DNA of 64,000 nt from Eubacterium sp. GTDB lineage: Bacteria; Bacillota; Clostridia; Lachnospirales; Lachnospiraceae. A program made the translations under genes and the position numbers. The notes under the pieces are model-generated. The model was given only the letters and a program-made list of their open reading frames with translations, was not told the origin of the DNA and made no database searches. This document shows, piece after piece, positions 24,012-31,457 of the stretch; within the stretch, counting starts at the first letter, position 1; every line of letters begins with the position of its first letter. The stretch covers positions 1 through 64,000 of the forward strand of contig JAFVAQ010000037.1 of NCBI GenBank assembly GCA_017480495.1, in the 5' to 3' direction.

Positions 24012-24782
24012 ATGATGAAGCATCCAAAGGATTCATCAGATGAATTTGAGAATACTGAAAGTATCCGCAAAATACTTATAACAAATGATGATGGAATTGA
24101 GGCCAGGGGACTTAGGCGACTAGTCGAGGTCGTACAGGACTTAGGTGAGATATGGATAGTAGCACCTGATGGCGAGAGAAGTACATCATCACATGCTATA
24201 ACTCTTCATAGTTCCATAGATATATATCCCTATGATTATGGAATAGAGGGTGTAAATGCTTTTACCTGTAGTGGTACACCTGGGGACTGTGTAAGAGTTG
24301 GAAGCTTAAGTGTTATGCCATATAAGCCTGATGTTGTGCTGTCAGGTGTAAATAATGGTTATAATACAGCTACAGATATTCAGTATTCCGGTACATGTGG
24401 AGCTGCCTTCGAGGCGGCTTTCCAGGGTTTTATAGGAATTGCTCTATCTGAGGGACAGGGCGGAGTACACGAGGTGACGGATAAATATCTGAGAGAGATA
24501 GTTATAGAACTTATTGATAAGAAGCTGGAATTCGGTCAGATATGGAATGTTAATTTTCCGAACTGCAATCTCACAGATTTTCAGGAGATACTTCGGGATA
24601 GGAAGATATCAAGAAGTATGTTCTTCGTAGACAGGTATCAGCAGACCGCTTGTCTGGATAATGGCGGTGCGAGATATATGATAGATGGTCGTTATCAGGA
24701 GAAGGCGGAGGAAGGCACTGATATACAGGCGCTTATAGATAACAGCATATCTATTTCAATAGTTAATAATGTTGGCATTTAG
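24012..24782 (+). CDS. surE: 5'/3'-nucleotidase SurE
   Basis: 256 aa. SurE dephosphorylates nucleoside monophosphates and needs divalent metal. The metal-binding start ITNDDGIEARGL, the VAPDGERSTSSHAIT block, GTPGDCV and VLSGVNNGYNTATDIQYSGT (with the conserved Asn) are all present. GGGAG at 24003-24007 supports ATG 24012 or the adjacent ATG 24015; an upstream in-frame ATG at 23985 has no good site. There is a longer than usual N-terminal stretch (about 20 aa) before the motif. Confidence 0.9.
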   Translation: MMKHPKDSSDEFENTESIRKILITNDDGIEARGLRRLVEVVQDLGEIWIVAPDGERSTSSHAITLHSSIDIYPYDYGIEGVNAFTCSGTPGDCVRVGSLSVMPYKPDVVLSGVNNGYNTATDIQYSGTCGAAFEAAFQGFIGIALSEGQGGVHEVTDKYLREIVIELIDKKLEFGQIWNVNFPNCNLTDFQEILRDRKISRSMFFVDRYQQTACLDNGGARYMIDGRYQEKAEEGTDIQALIDNSISISIVNNVGI

Positions 24783-24834
24783 CTTCAAAATGGATTATAT
24801 TTATATCAAGACTATATAAAGGAATAATCAGAAT

Positions 24835-25329
24835 ATGTTAAATATTGTTTTGTTAGAACCAGAAATGCCTGCAAATACTGGTAATATTGGGCGAACCTGC
24901 GTAATAACAGGTTCGTCTCTTCATTTAATAGAACCTTTGGGATTCAGAATAAATGAGAAACAGCTGAAGCGTGCAGGACTGGATTATTGGCCAAGGCTGG
25001 ATGTGCATTTATATGCAAATGTAGAAGAGTTCTACGATAGTATAGGTCCTGACGCGAGAGTTTTCTACGCGACTACAAAGGGGAAGAACAGACACTCGGA
25101 TGTGGAGTTCAGAGATGGCGACTACATAATGTTCGGAAAGGAGAGTGCTGGTATACCTGAAGAGATACTCGTAGAGCATCCGGATACATGCATACGTATA
25201 CCAATGCTACCAGAGGAACGGTCCCTCAATCTTGCTAATTCAGTGGCGATAGTTACATATGAGGCGCTAAGACAGATGGATTATCCAGGACTTGAGACAG
25301 AGGGGAATTTGCACAGACTGGAATGGTAG
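24835..25329 (+). CDS. trmL: tRNA (cytidine(34)-2'-O)-methyltransferase
   Basis: 164 aa SPOUT-fold methyltransferase that modifies the wobble base of leucine tRNAs using S-adenosylmethionine. Motifs: EMPANTGNIGRTC at the start, FGKESAGIPEE and the knot RSLNLANSVAIVTYEALRQ. Length is normal. It follows surE by 52 bp and precedes a two-component system by 55 bp. Confidence 0.92.
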   Translation: MLNIVLLEPEMPANTGNIGRTCVITGSSLHLIEPLGFRINEKQLKRAGLDYWPRLDVHLYANVEEFYDSIGPDARVFYATTKGKNRHSDVEFRDGDYIMFGKESAGIPEEILVEHPDTCIRIPMLPEERSLNLANSVAIVTYEALRQMDYPGLETEGNLHRLEW

Positions 25330-25384
25330 GCTTGGATAAGAAAGAAAGTATAAGATGTTAAAGAAATAAGAAACAGGAGAATAT

Positions 25385-26074
25385 ATGAGAATACTACTTG
25401 TAGAAGATGAAGAATCTCTTGCTGAACTTGTGGCACAGAGACTGAAGAAAGAAAGATATACAGTTGATGTTAGAAATGATGGCGAGTCGGGACTCTATGA
25501 CGCGCTTACAGGAATCTATGACCTGATACTGCTGGATATCATGCTACCTAAGAAGGATGGTATCGAAATACTGAGGGAGATAAGAGCTGAAGGGATTACC
25601 TCAAAAGTTATTATGTTAACTGCTAAAGGAGAGCTCGAGGATAAACTTAAGGGCTTCAGTGAGGGAGCTAATGACTATGTTCCGAAGCCTTTCCATATAG
25701 ATGAGCTCGTGGCGCGTATCAATGCACAGCTCCGGGTTGAAACAGTTGTAAAGGAAGAGCTGCAGTTTGGAAATATTGTTCTCGATTATAGTACTCCAGC
25801 GGTAGTAAATAAGGATACGGAGGAAAGCATCAAGATTAATAATAAAGAATTTCAGCTACTGGAGTATTTCATGATGAATCCGAATCAGGTGCTCTCTAAG
25901 GAAATGATATTTGACCGTGTATGGGGAATGGATAACGACACACTATCGAATAATCTTGAGGCATATTTATCCTTTGTCAGAAAGAAACTCAAAATTGTGG
26001 ATGCAGATATAACTATAAAGTCACTAAGAAATATGGGTTATAAGATGGAGATGGTAAATGAAGGAACTAAATAA
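25385..26074 (+). CDS. OmpR-family response regulator
   Basis: 229 aa. Receiver domain residues 1-118 with phosphoacceptor Asp51 (LILLDIMLPKKDG), acid pair EDE near residue 8, and Lys in YVPKPF. The winged-helix DNA-binding domain is residues 130-225 (NNKEFQLLEYFMMNPNQVLS). It overlaps the histidine kinase gene by 17 bp, so the pair is one operon. The target genes are not evident; no transporter is adjacent. Confidence 0.92.
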   Translation: MRILLVEDEESLAELVAQRLKKERYTVDVRNDGESGLYDALTGIYDLILLDIMLPKKDGIEILREIRAEGITSKVIMLTAKGELEDKLKGFSEGANDYVPKPFHIDELVARINAQLRVETVVKEELQFGNIVLDYSTPAVVNKDTEESIKINNKEFQLLEYFMMNPNQVLSKEMIFDRVWGMDNDTLSNNLEAYLSFVRKKLKIVDADITIKSLRNMGYKMEMVNEGTK

Positions 26075-27353
26075 GAAGGTTTTCATGATACTCTTCGGGA
26101 TGCTTACAGTTATTCTTATAGTAAGCCTTGTTATAGTGAATATTATTGGTTACAGAAGAGAATATGAGAGTATATCTCGTAATCTAAGAGTAATGGATGA
26201 CCGTGGTATGTTCGGTGGAGCGGCACCTCCTGATAGCGAAGGAGATATGAATTTCCAGAATGGTAACCAGGAGCCTAAGAAAGGTGAGTTTTCTGAAGAA
26301 GCCTCAGAAGAAGCTTCGAAAGAATCAGATGAGGCTCCGGATATAGAGAACATGATGTTCATGGATCATGAGGTATATACTGCTGAACTCACAAATGGAG
26401 CGGTCACCAGAATCATAAGTCACGGAAATGAAGAGTCAGACTTCAATGCTGAAACAGCGGCAAATGAGATACTCACGGAATATAGTAATAATACTATCAG
26501 AATAAAGAACCTCTATAGAGACGGTTATTCCTTTAATTATAGATGGGACAAGATAGTAATTATAAATCAAAGTAGTATAGCTTCGAAGCTTAGAAAGCTC
26601 CTTATTGAAACTATAATTATATTCATAGTACTTGAGGCTATTATTGCTGTAGTTGCAAAGCTCGTTACTAGCTGGATAACTAAGCCTGCTAGAGAAGCCT
26701 TTGATAAACAGAGAGAATTTATAGCGGATGCATCTCATGAGTTGAAGACGCCTCTTGCCGTAATTATGGCTTCGTCAGATGAGATAACTGAGGATGAATC
26801 TAATAAGAAATATATAGAAAATATCAGATACGAATCTGACAGAATGAATAAGCTTATCTCAGGACTCTTAGATCTATCAAAGCTTGAGGAAGGTGTATCA
26901 CAGGCGGAATATAAGGACGAGAATCTCTCTAAGATAGTAGAAAAGACAAGTCTAGTATTTGAAGGTGTAGCCTATGAATCTGGCGTGGCTATAGAATCAG
27001 AAGTTGAGGATGGTATAACCTTTAAATGTAGTAAGGAAGAAATGGAGAAGTTGACCTCGACACTTATAGATAACGCTATTAAGCATAGCTATAAGGACAC
27101 GACTGTAACGGTAAGGCTTTATAGAAGTAAAAGCTCTATAGTCCTTAAGGTTATCAATAAGGGCGACCCAATAGCAGAGGGAGATGAAGAGAAGATATTC
27201 GAGAGATTCTACCGCGCCGATAAGTCCCGCACAAGAAGTGAGAATAGATACGGCCTTGGTCTTGCTATAGCTAAGAAAATTGTTACCAATCATGGCGGCA
27301 CTATAAGCGCCTCTTCAAAGGACGATACTACAGAATTTAAGGTTATTATATAA
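26058..27353 (+). CDS. sensor histidine kinase
   Basis: 431 aa. Membrane helix 1 near residues 9-29, an extracytoplasmic loop with an acidic Ser/Glu-rich stretch (EEASEEASKESDEAPDIE), membrane helix 2 near residues 180-200, then HisKA with His227 in ASHELKTPLA and an HATPase domain (LIDNAIKHS, GLGLAIAKKIV). It pairs with the response regulator just upstream (17-bp overlap). Stimulus unknown. Confidence 0.9.
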   Translation: MKELNKKVFMILFGMLTVILIVSLVIVNIIGYRREYESISRNLRVMDDRGMFGGAAPPDSEGDMNFQNGNQEPKKGEFSEEASEEASKESDEAPDIENMMFMDHEVYTAELTNGAVTRIISHGNEESDFNAETAANEILTEYSNNTIRIKNLYRDGYSFNYRWDKIVIINQSSIASKLRKLLIETIIIFIVLEAIIAVVAKLVTSWITKPAREAFDKQREFIADASHELKTPLAVIMASSDEITEDESNKKYIENIRYESDRMNKLISGLLDLSKLEEGVSQAEYKDENLSKIVEKTSLVFEGVAYESGVAIESEVEDGITFKCSKEEMEKLTSTLIDNAIKHSYKDTTVTVRLYRSKSSIVLKVINKGDPIAEGDEEKIFERFYRADKSRTRSENRYGLGLAIAKKIVTNHGGTISASSKDDTTEFKVII

Positions 27354-27376
27354 AAATAAAAAAATTAAAAAAACAT

Positions 27377-27404
27377 TTGACTTGCCAATTAAATTGTGTA
27401 TAAT
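27377..27404 (+). promoter_or_regulatory. sigma-A promoter of the peroxidase-thioredoxin operon
   Basis: TTGACT (27377-27382), 16-bp spacer, TATAAT (27399-27404), 59 bp before the glutathione peroxidase start. Confidence 0.75.
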
Positions 27405-27423
27405 TAAATTGTACACAACTTAA
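27386..27423. promoter_or_regulatory. OhrR-like operator region
   Basis: CAATT-A-AATTG (27386-27396) and TATAATT-AAATTGTA (27399-27413) resemble the TACAATTnAATTGTA box of OhrR. An outer inverted repeat, TTAAATTGTGTA (27389-27400) with TACACAACTTAA (27412-27423), has one mismatch. All overlap the -10, a repressor position. An OhrR-type gene is in the same operon (28024). Confidence 0.65.
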
Positions 27424-27462
27424 TTGTTTAATTTTGATTCAGTTTTTTAGGAGGTATGTCAA

Positions 27463-28017
27463 ATGAATTTTTATGATATTAGTGTAACAGCACCAGATGG
27501 TAGCGAAGTAGCAATGAAGGATTTTGAGGGAAAGGTTGTCCTCGTAGTAAATACGGCACTTGGTTGTGGATTTGCTCCACATTACAAGGATCTTGAGAAG
27601 ATGTATGAAGACTTCCATGATAAGGGACTTGAGATAGTAGATGTTCCTTGTAACCAGTTCGCTGGACAGTCTCCAGAGTCAGACGAGGAAACACATCAGA
27701 CTTGTATGCTGAAGTATAATACTCAGTTCTCTCAGATGAAGAAGTCAGATGTAAATGGTGAGACAGCTATCGACCTCTTCAAGTTCTTGAAGGCTGAGAA
27801 AGGCTTTGAAGGCTTTGGTTCTGGACCTAAGGCACTGGCTATGTCAGCGCTTCTGAAGAAGATAGATAAGGATTACAAGAATAATTCTGAGATTAAGTGG
27901 AACTTTACTAAGTTCATAATTAACCGTAAGGGTGAAGTTGTAGCCAGATTCGAGCCAACAGCGGATATGAAGAAGGTTGCAAAATTCGTTGAAGAACAAA
28001 TAAATGCGGAAGGATAA
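27463..28017 (+). CDS. glutathione peroxidase family protein (thioredoxin-dependent type)
   Basis: 184 aa thioredoxin-fold peroxidase. The peroxidatic residue is Cys35 in VNTALGCGFAPHY, where mammalian enzymes have selenocysteine; the usual Gln and Trp partners appear in VPCNQFAGQSP and IKWNFTKFIIN. Bacterial Cys-type members use thioredoxin rather than glutathione, and thioredoxin and its reductase follow in the same operon. It reduces organic or hydrogen peroxides in the cytoplasm. AGGAGG precedes the ATG. Expression is probably repressed by the OhrR protein encoded next. Confidence 0.9.
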   Translation: MNFYDISVTAPDGSEVAMKDFEGKVVLVVNTALGCGFAPHYKDLEKMYEDFHDKGLEIVDVPCNQFAGQSPESDEETHQTCMLKYNTQFSQMKKSDVNGETAIDLFKFLKAEKGFEGFGSGPKALAMSALLKKIDKDYKNNSEIKWNFTKFIINRKGEVVARFEPTADMKKVAKFVEEQINAEG

Positions 28018-28023
28018 ACTTAA

Positions 28024-28473
28024 ATGAGTAAGTACGACTGTTTAAAACTGGAAAATCAATTATGTTTTCCACTCTATGCATGTTCCAAAGCAATTACAAA
28101 GCACTATAAGCCATTTCTGGACGAACTGGATCTGACCTACACTCAGTACATCACAATGATGGTACTGTGGGAGAAGAAAAAGGCAAATGTGTCTGACCTA
28201 GGTAAATGTCTATATCTGGATTCCGGTACTCTGACACCAGTTATTAAGAAGCTGGAAACTAAGGGTTATATAACCAAGAATAGATCCAAGGATGACGAGA
28301 GAAGTGTAATAGTAGAGATAACAGCTGAAGGAGATAAGCTTAGAGATAAGGCAGTTAAGATTCCTTCTATGATGGGCGGATGTGTTAACATTTCCGAGAA
28401 AGAAGCAGCAGAACTATATACGACCTTATATAAGATATTAGGTCACTTTGATGAATTAGATGGAGGTAAGTAA
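28024..28473 (+). CDS. ohrR: OhrR-type MarR family organic peroxide sensor
   Basis: 149 aa winged-helix repressor. The start KLENQLCFPLYACSK and the block LYLDSGTLTPVIKKLE are close to Bacillus OhrR. The reactive cysteine is Cys14 (C15 in B. subtilis), and a tyrosine pair lies in LTYTQY. Oxidation of this cysteine normally releases DNA. It is 6 bp after the peroxidase and 2 bp before trxA, and OhrR-like boxes lie over the operon promoter, so it likely represses its own operon. Unusual is the target: glutathione peroxidase and thioredoxin rather than Ohr. Confidence 0.85.
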   Translation: MSKYDCLKLENQLCFPLYACSKAITKHYKPFLDELDLTYTQYITMMVLWEKKKANVSDLGKCLYLDSGTLTPVIKKLETKGYITKNRSKDDERSVIVEITAEGDKLRDKAVKIPSMMGGCVNISEKEAAELYTTLYKILGHFDELDGGK

Positions 28474-28475
28474 AA

Positions 28476-28787
28476 ATGGCAGTAGTTGAAATTAAAGAAA
28501 ATGAATTTGATGAAGTAGTACTTAAGAGCGATAAGCCTGTATTTGTTGATTTCTATGCAACATGGTGTGGACCTTGTAAGATGATGTCACCTATCCTCGA
28601 GCAGCTTTCTGAGGAGAAGCAGGATGTTGTATTTGCGAAGATCGATGTAGATGATGCAGAGAGACTAGCTATTCTTTATGGAATATCAAGTATTCCTTGC
28701 ATGATCCTTTTCAAGAATGGAGAGGAAGCTGACAGAGTTGTTGGTGCCGTTCCAAAGCAGAAGTTAGAGCAGGTAGTATCTGCTTAA
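28476..28787 (+). CDS. trxA: thioredoxin
   Basis: 103 aa, one thioredoxin domain with active site WCGPC (Cys31, Cys34). The cis-proline is Pro74 in SSIPC; the residue after it is Cys75, where Thr is usual, giving an extra thiol next to the active site. It likely donates electrons to the peroxidase encoded upstream and is reduced by the reductase downstream. Start 2 bp after ohrR. Confidence 0.92.
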   Translation: MAVVEIKENEFDEVVLKSDKPVFVDFYATWCGPCKMMSPILEQLSEEKQDVVFAKIDVDDAERLAILYGISSIPCMILFKNGEEADRVVGAVPKQKLEQVVSA

Positions 28788-28793
28788 TGTATA

Positions 28794-28846
28794 GACATTC
28801 TGAGAAGTCAATGTCATTCTGAGGAACGAAGTTACGAAGAATCTTA
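28794..28846 (+). repeat. CATTCTGAG intergenic repeat
   Basis: GACATTCTGAGAA (28794-28806) and the fuller TGTCATTCTGAGGAACGAAG, then TTACGAAGAATCTT (28812-28845). The pattern TCATTCTGAG...CGAAG...CGAAGAATC is a short motif scattered between genes in many unrelated bacterial genomes. It sits between trxA and trxB without a terminator. Confidence 0.55.
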
Positions 28847-28860
28847 TGGGAGAGTAGTAT

Positions 28861-29766
28861 ATGATAGATGTAATTATAGTAGGGGCTGGTCCGGCTGGAC
28901 TATCTGCAGCCATCTATGTTGAGAGATCAGGAAAGCATGCAGTATGCTTCGAGAAGCTCACAGTGGGTGGACAGATAGTAAATACTCCGGATATAGCAAA
29001 CTATCCCGGAATTAAGAATATAAGTGGATTTGAATTCTCCATGGGACTCTATGAACAGGCAACAGAGCTTGGTGCAGAAGTAATATATGATAGAGTTAGT
29101 GGAATAGAAAAAAAGGATAATACCTTTAAGGTTACTACAGATTCGGGTAAGGAATACGAGGCAAAGGCTGTTATCTTGGCGACGGGAGCCAAGAATAGAC
29201 ACCTTGGACTAGATAAAGAAGAAGAACTGACAGGTCGCGGTGTATCCTACTGTGCAACCTGTGACGGAGCATTCTTTAAGGGCAAGGATGTAGCAGTAAA
29301 TGGTGGTGGTAACACAGCTCTTGAAGATGCTCTATTCCTTACTAACTATTGTAACAAGGTTTACATAATTCATAGAAGAGATGAGTTCCGTGGCGAACCA
29401 CAGAATCTAGAAGCGGTTAAGAAGAAGGAGAATATCGAGTTCGTTCTTAACTCAACGATATCAGAGCTAAAGGGGGACAAAGCCCTCGAAGCAGTTGTGG
29501 TAAGGAATAAGGAAACTCAGGAAGAAAAGGAAATACCTGTATCAGGACTATTTATCGCGATAGGACAGGAGCCAGATAATGGTGACTTCAGTCCTGTAGC
29601 AGATCTCGATAAGGGTGGATATATAGTTGCTGATGAGAAATGCCTCACAAAAACTCCTGGAATCTTTGTAGCAGGCGATTGTAGAACAAAGGATGTTAGA
29701 CAGCTAACCACTGCAGCGTCCGATGGTGCAGTTGCAGCTCTCGCAGTCTGCTCGTATATATCATAA
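28861..29766 (+). CDS. trxB: thioredoxin-disulfide reductase
   Basis: 301 aa flavoprotein. FAD-binding start VGAGPAGLSAAIY, redox disulfide CATC (Cys131, Cys134), NADPH-binding GGGNTALEDALFL and the C-terminal GIFVAGDCRTKDVRQLTTAA are all present. It reduces the TrxA encoded just upstream with NADPH, completing an electron chain to the peroxidase. It is the last gene of the operon, with a terminator 63 bp after the stop. Confidence 0.93.
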   Translation: MIDVIIVGAGPAGLSAAIYVERSGKHAVCFEKLTVGGQIVNTPDIANYPGIKNISGFEFSMGLYEQATELGAEVIYDRVSGIEKKDNTFKVTTDSGKEYEAKAVILATGAKNRHLGLDKEEELTGRGVSYCATCDGAFFKGKDVAVNGGGNTALEDALFLTNYCNKVYIIHRRDEFRGEPQNLEAVKKKENIEFVLNSTISELKGDKALEAVVVRNKETQEEKEIPVSGLFIAIGQEPDNGDFSPVADLDKGGYIVADEKCLTKTPGIFVAGDCRTKDVRQLTTAASDGAVAALAVCSYIS

Positions 29767-29829
29767 TATGATATAGTGATAGTTCATATGTAATACTTTG
29801 GATTATTATCCTTAGATTATCAATTAATT

Positions 29830-29863
29830 GGCAAGGTGCATTTTTTTGCACTTTGCCTTTTTT
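29830..29863 (+). terminator. rho-independent terminator
   Basis: GGCAAGGTGCA and TGCACTTTGCC, with one G-T pair, form a strong stem around a T-rich loop and are followed by TTTTTTAT. It ends the peroxidase-thioredoxin operon. The remaining 130 bases before 29996 are AT-rich with no clear signal. Confidence 0.85.
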
Positions 29864-29995
29864 ATTTGATTTTTAATTCTTAAAAAACTTATTTGATTTT
29901 TTAATTTTCATTTAAGGTTCCGACCTTATCATGGGATCAACAAAAACAAAGAAACCCTATTTTCAACTAAGAATCTAAAAAGTGAGGAAAGAAAA

Positions 29996-30772
29996 ATGAG
30001 CAAGTACATAGAAGTTTTTAAGAGGACAGAAATTAAATATCTACTAGATAGCGACCAGTACAGGAAGCTCTTTTCTTTCCTTGAAGGATTCGCTAGAGTA
30101 GACGATTACGGATTAACCCGAATTAATAATATATATTTTGATACTCCAAATTTTCAGATGATACGTACATCTCTGGATAAGCCTTTATATAAAGAGAAGC
30201 TAAGACTTAGAACTTACGGACCTACTTGTGATAGCACGAATTCCTTTATAGAAATCAAGAAAAAGTATGATGGAATAGTTTATAAGAGGCGAATATCCGG
30301 GAAATATAAGGTGGCATATGATTATTTGGTTAATAATATGAAGCCACTCGATGATTCACAGATATCTAAGGAGATAGCAGGAGTACTTGATATGTATGAC
30401 AGCCTACGTCCTGCAATGCGAATCAGCTATGACAGAGTGGCAATGGCAGGGATAAAGGATCCGGAGTTCCGAGTTACATTTGATACAAATATTACTTGGA
30501 ATAAAGATGTACTAGATCTGAGAGAAGATGCGGGAGGTGTTCCGATCCTCGAAGAAGGACAGTACATGATGGAAATAAAGGTGGCAAATGCTATGCCACT
30601 GGAGCTTACTAGAAAGCTTAGTGAACTTCGGATCTTCCCTACATCTTTTTCAAAGTATGGAAGAGGATATCAGCAGATGATGAAAATTAGGATGACTAAA
30701 GAAACGGCCAGGGTAGTGAGTAGAGAATTAATTGAGATAAAAAATAATAAGGAGGTAAGAGCATATGCTTAG
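29996..30772 (+). CDS. VTC-domain polyphosphate polymerase family protein
   Basis: 258 aa cytoplasmic protein of the VTC/CYTH-like superfamily (triphosphate tunnel fold). Seen: FKRTEIKYLLDSDQYRKLFS at the start, INNIYFDTPNFQMIRTSLDK, EKLRLRTYG, FIEIKKKYDGIVYKRRI and the late EIK in YMMEIKVA. These basic strands line the tunnel that binds ATP or polyphosphate. In bacteria it usually travels with DUF4956 and CotH or carbohydrate-binding proteins, as here. Its stop overlaps the next start by 8 bp, so the two are coupled. Confidence 0.85.
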   Translation: MSKYIEVFKRTEIKYLLDSDQYRKLFSFLEGFARVDDYGLTRINNIYFDTPNFQMIRTSLDKPLYKEKLRLRTYGPTCDSTNSFIEIKKKYDGIVYKRRISGKYKVAYDYLVNNMKPLDDSQISKEIAGVLDMYDSLRPAMRISYDRVAMAGIKDPEFRVTFDTNITWNKDVLDLREDAGGVPILEEGQYMMEIKVANAMPLELTRKLSELRIFPTSFSKYGRGYQQMMKIRMTKETARVVSRELIEIKNNKEVRAYA

Positions 30773-31445
30773 CAACATTTTTACATCGATTATAACAAAT
30801 GGAACTTTTACGGGGGCGCAGCTGGGAATAGCGACAGTTACTTCACTTATCTGTGGGCTGATAATAGCTGGCACCTACTTAGTGAAAAATAGATGTTCGA
30901 GGAGCTTTGCAGTTACTCTTGTTCTCCTTCCTGCGATAGTTGAACTTGTGATAATTCTTGTGAATGGCAACATAGGTGCAGGAGTTGCTGTGGCGGGAGC
31001 ATTTAGCTTAGTAAGGTTTAGATCTGCACCTGGTAAGGGACAGGAAATCACGAGCATATTCTTAGCGATGGCCGTTGGACTTGCAACTGGAATGGGGTAT
31101 GTAGGAGTAGCTGTTCTTTTCTCAGTGGTTGTATCACTTATCAATCTTCTCCTGAATGTCCTTAAGTTTGGTGAGGCAGGAGATAATTTCAGGACACTGA
31201 AGATAACGGTTCCTGAGAATCTGGATTATGAAGGAAAGTTCGAGGATATTTTCAGAAAGTATCTATCTTCCTATACATTTGATGAGGTAAAGACCAGTAA
31301 CATGGGGAGCCTCTACAAGATAACACTAAGTGTAGTAATGAAGCCAAATGTTTCTAATAAGGAATTTCTTGATGAGCTAAGAACCAGAAATGGCAATCTG
31401 GATATAAGCCTTGGAAGACGAATAGATAGTATGGACACATTATAG
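30765..31445 (+). CDS. DUF4956 family membrane protein
   Basis: 226 aa. Three to four membrane helices in the first half (residues about 20-42, 48-68, 69-92, 98-130, with VAGAFSLVRFRSAPGKGQEI, the family hallmark, between them). The soluble C-terminal half follows from about residue 140. It is coupled to the VTC gene (8-bp overlap) and lies 12 bp before the carbohydrate-binding lipoprotein. Function unknown; it may couple the polymerase to the membrane. Confidence 0.85.
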   Translation: MLSNIFTSIITNGTFTGAQLGIATVTSLICGLIIAGTYLVKNRCSRSFAVTLVLLPAIVELVIILVNGNIGAGVAVAGAFSLVRFRSAPGKGQEITSIFLAMAVGLATGMGYVGVAVLFSVVVSLINLLLNVLKFGEAGDNFRTLKITVPENLDYEGKFEDIFRKYLSSYTFDEVKTSNMGSLYKITLSVVMKPNVSNKEFLDELRTRNGNLDISLGRRIDSMDTL

Positions 31446-31457
31446 GAGGGAAAAGTT

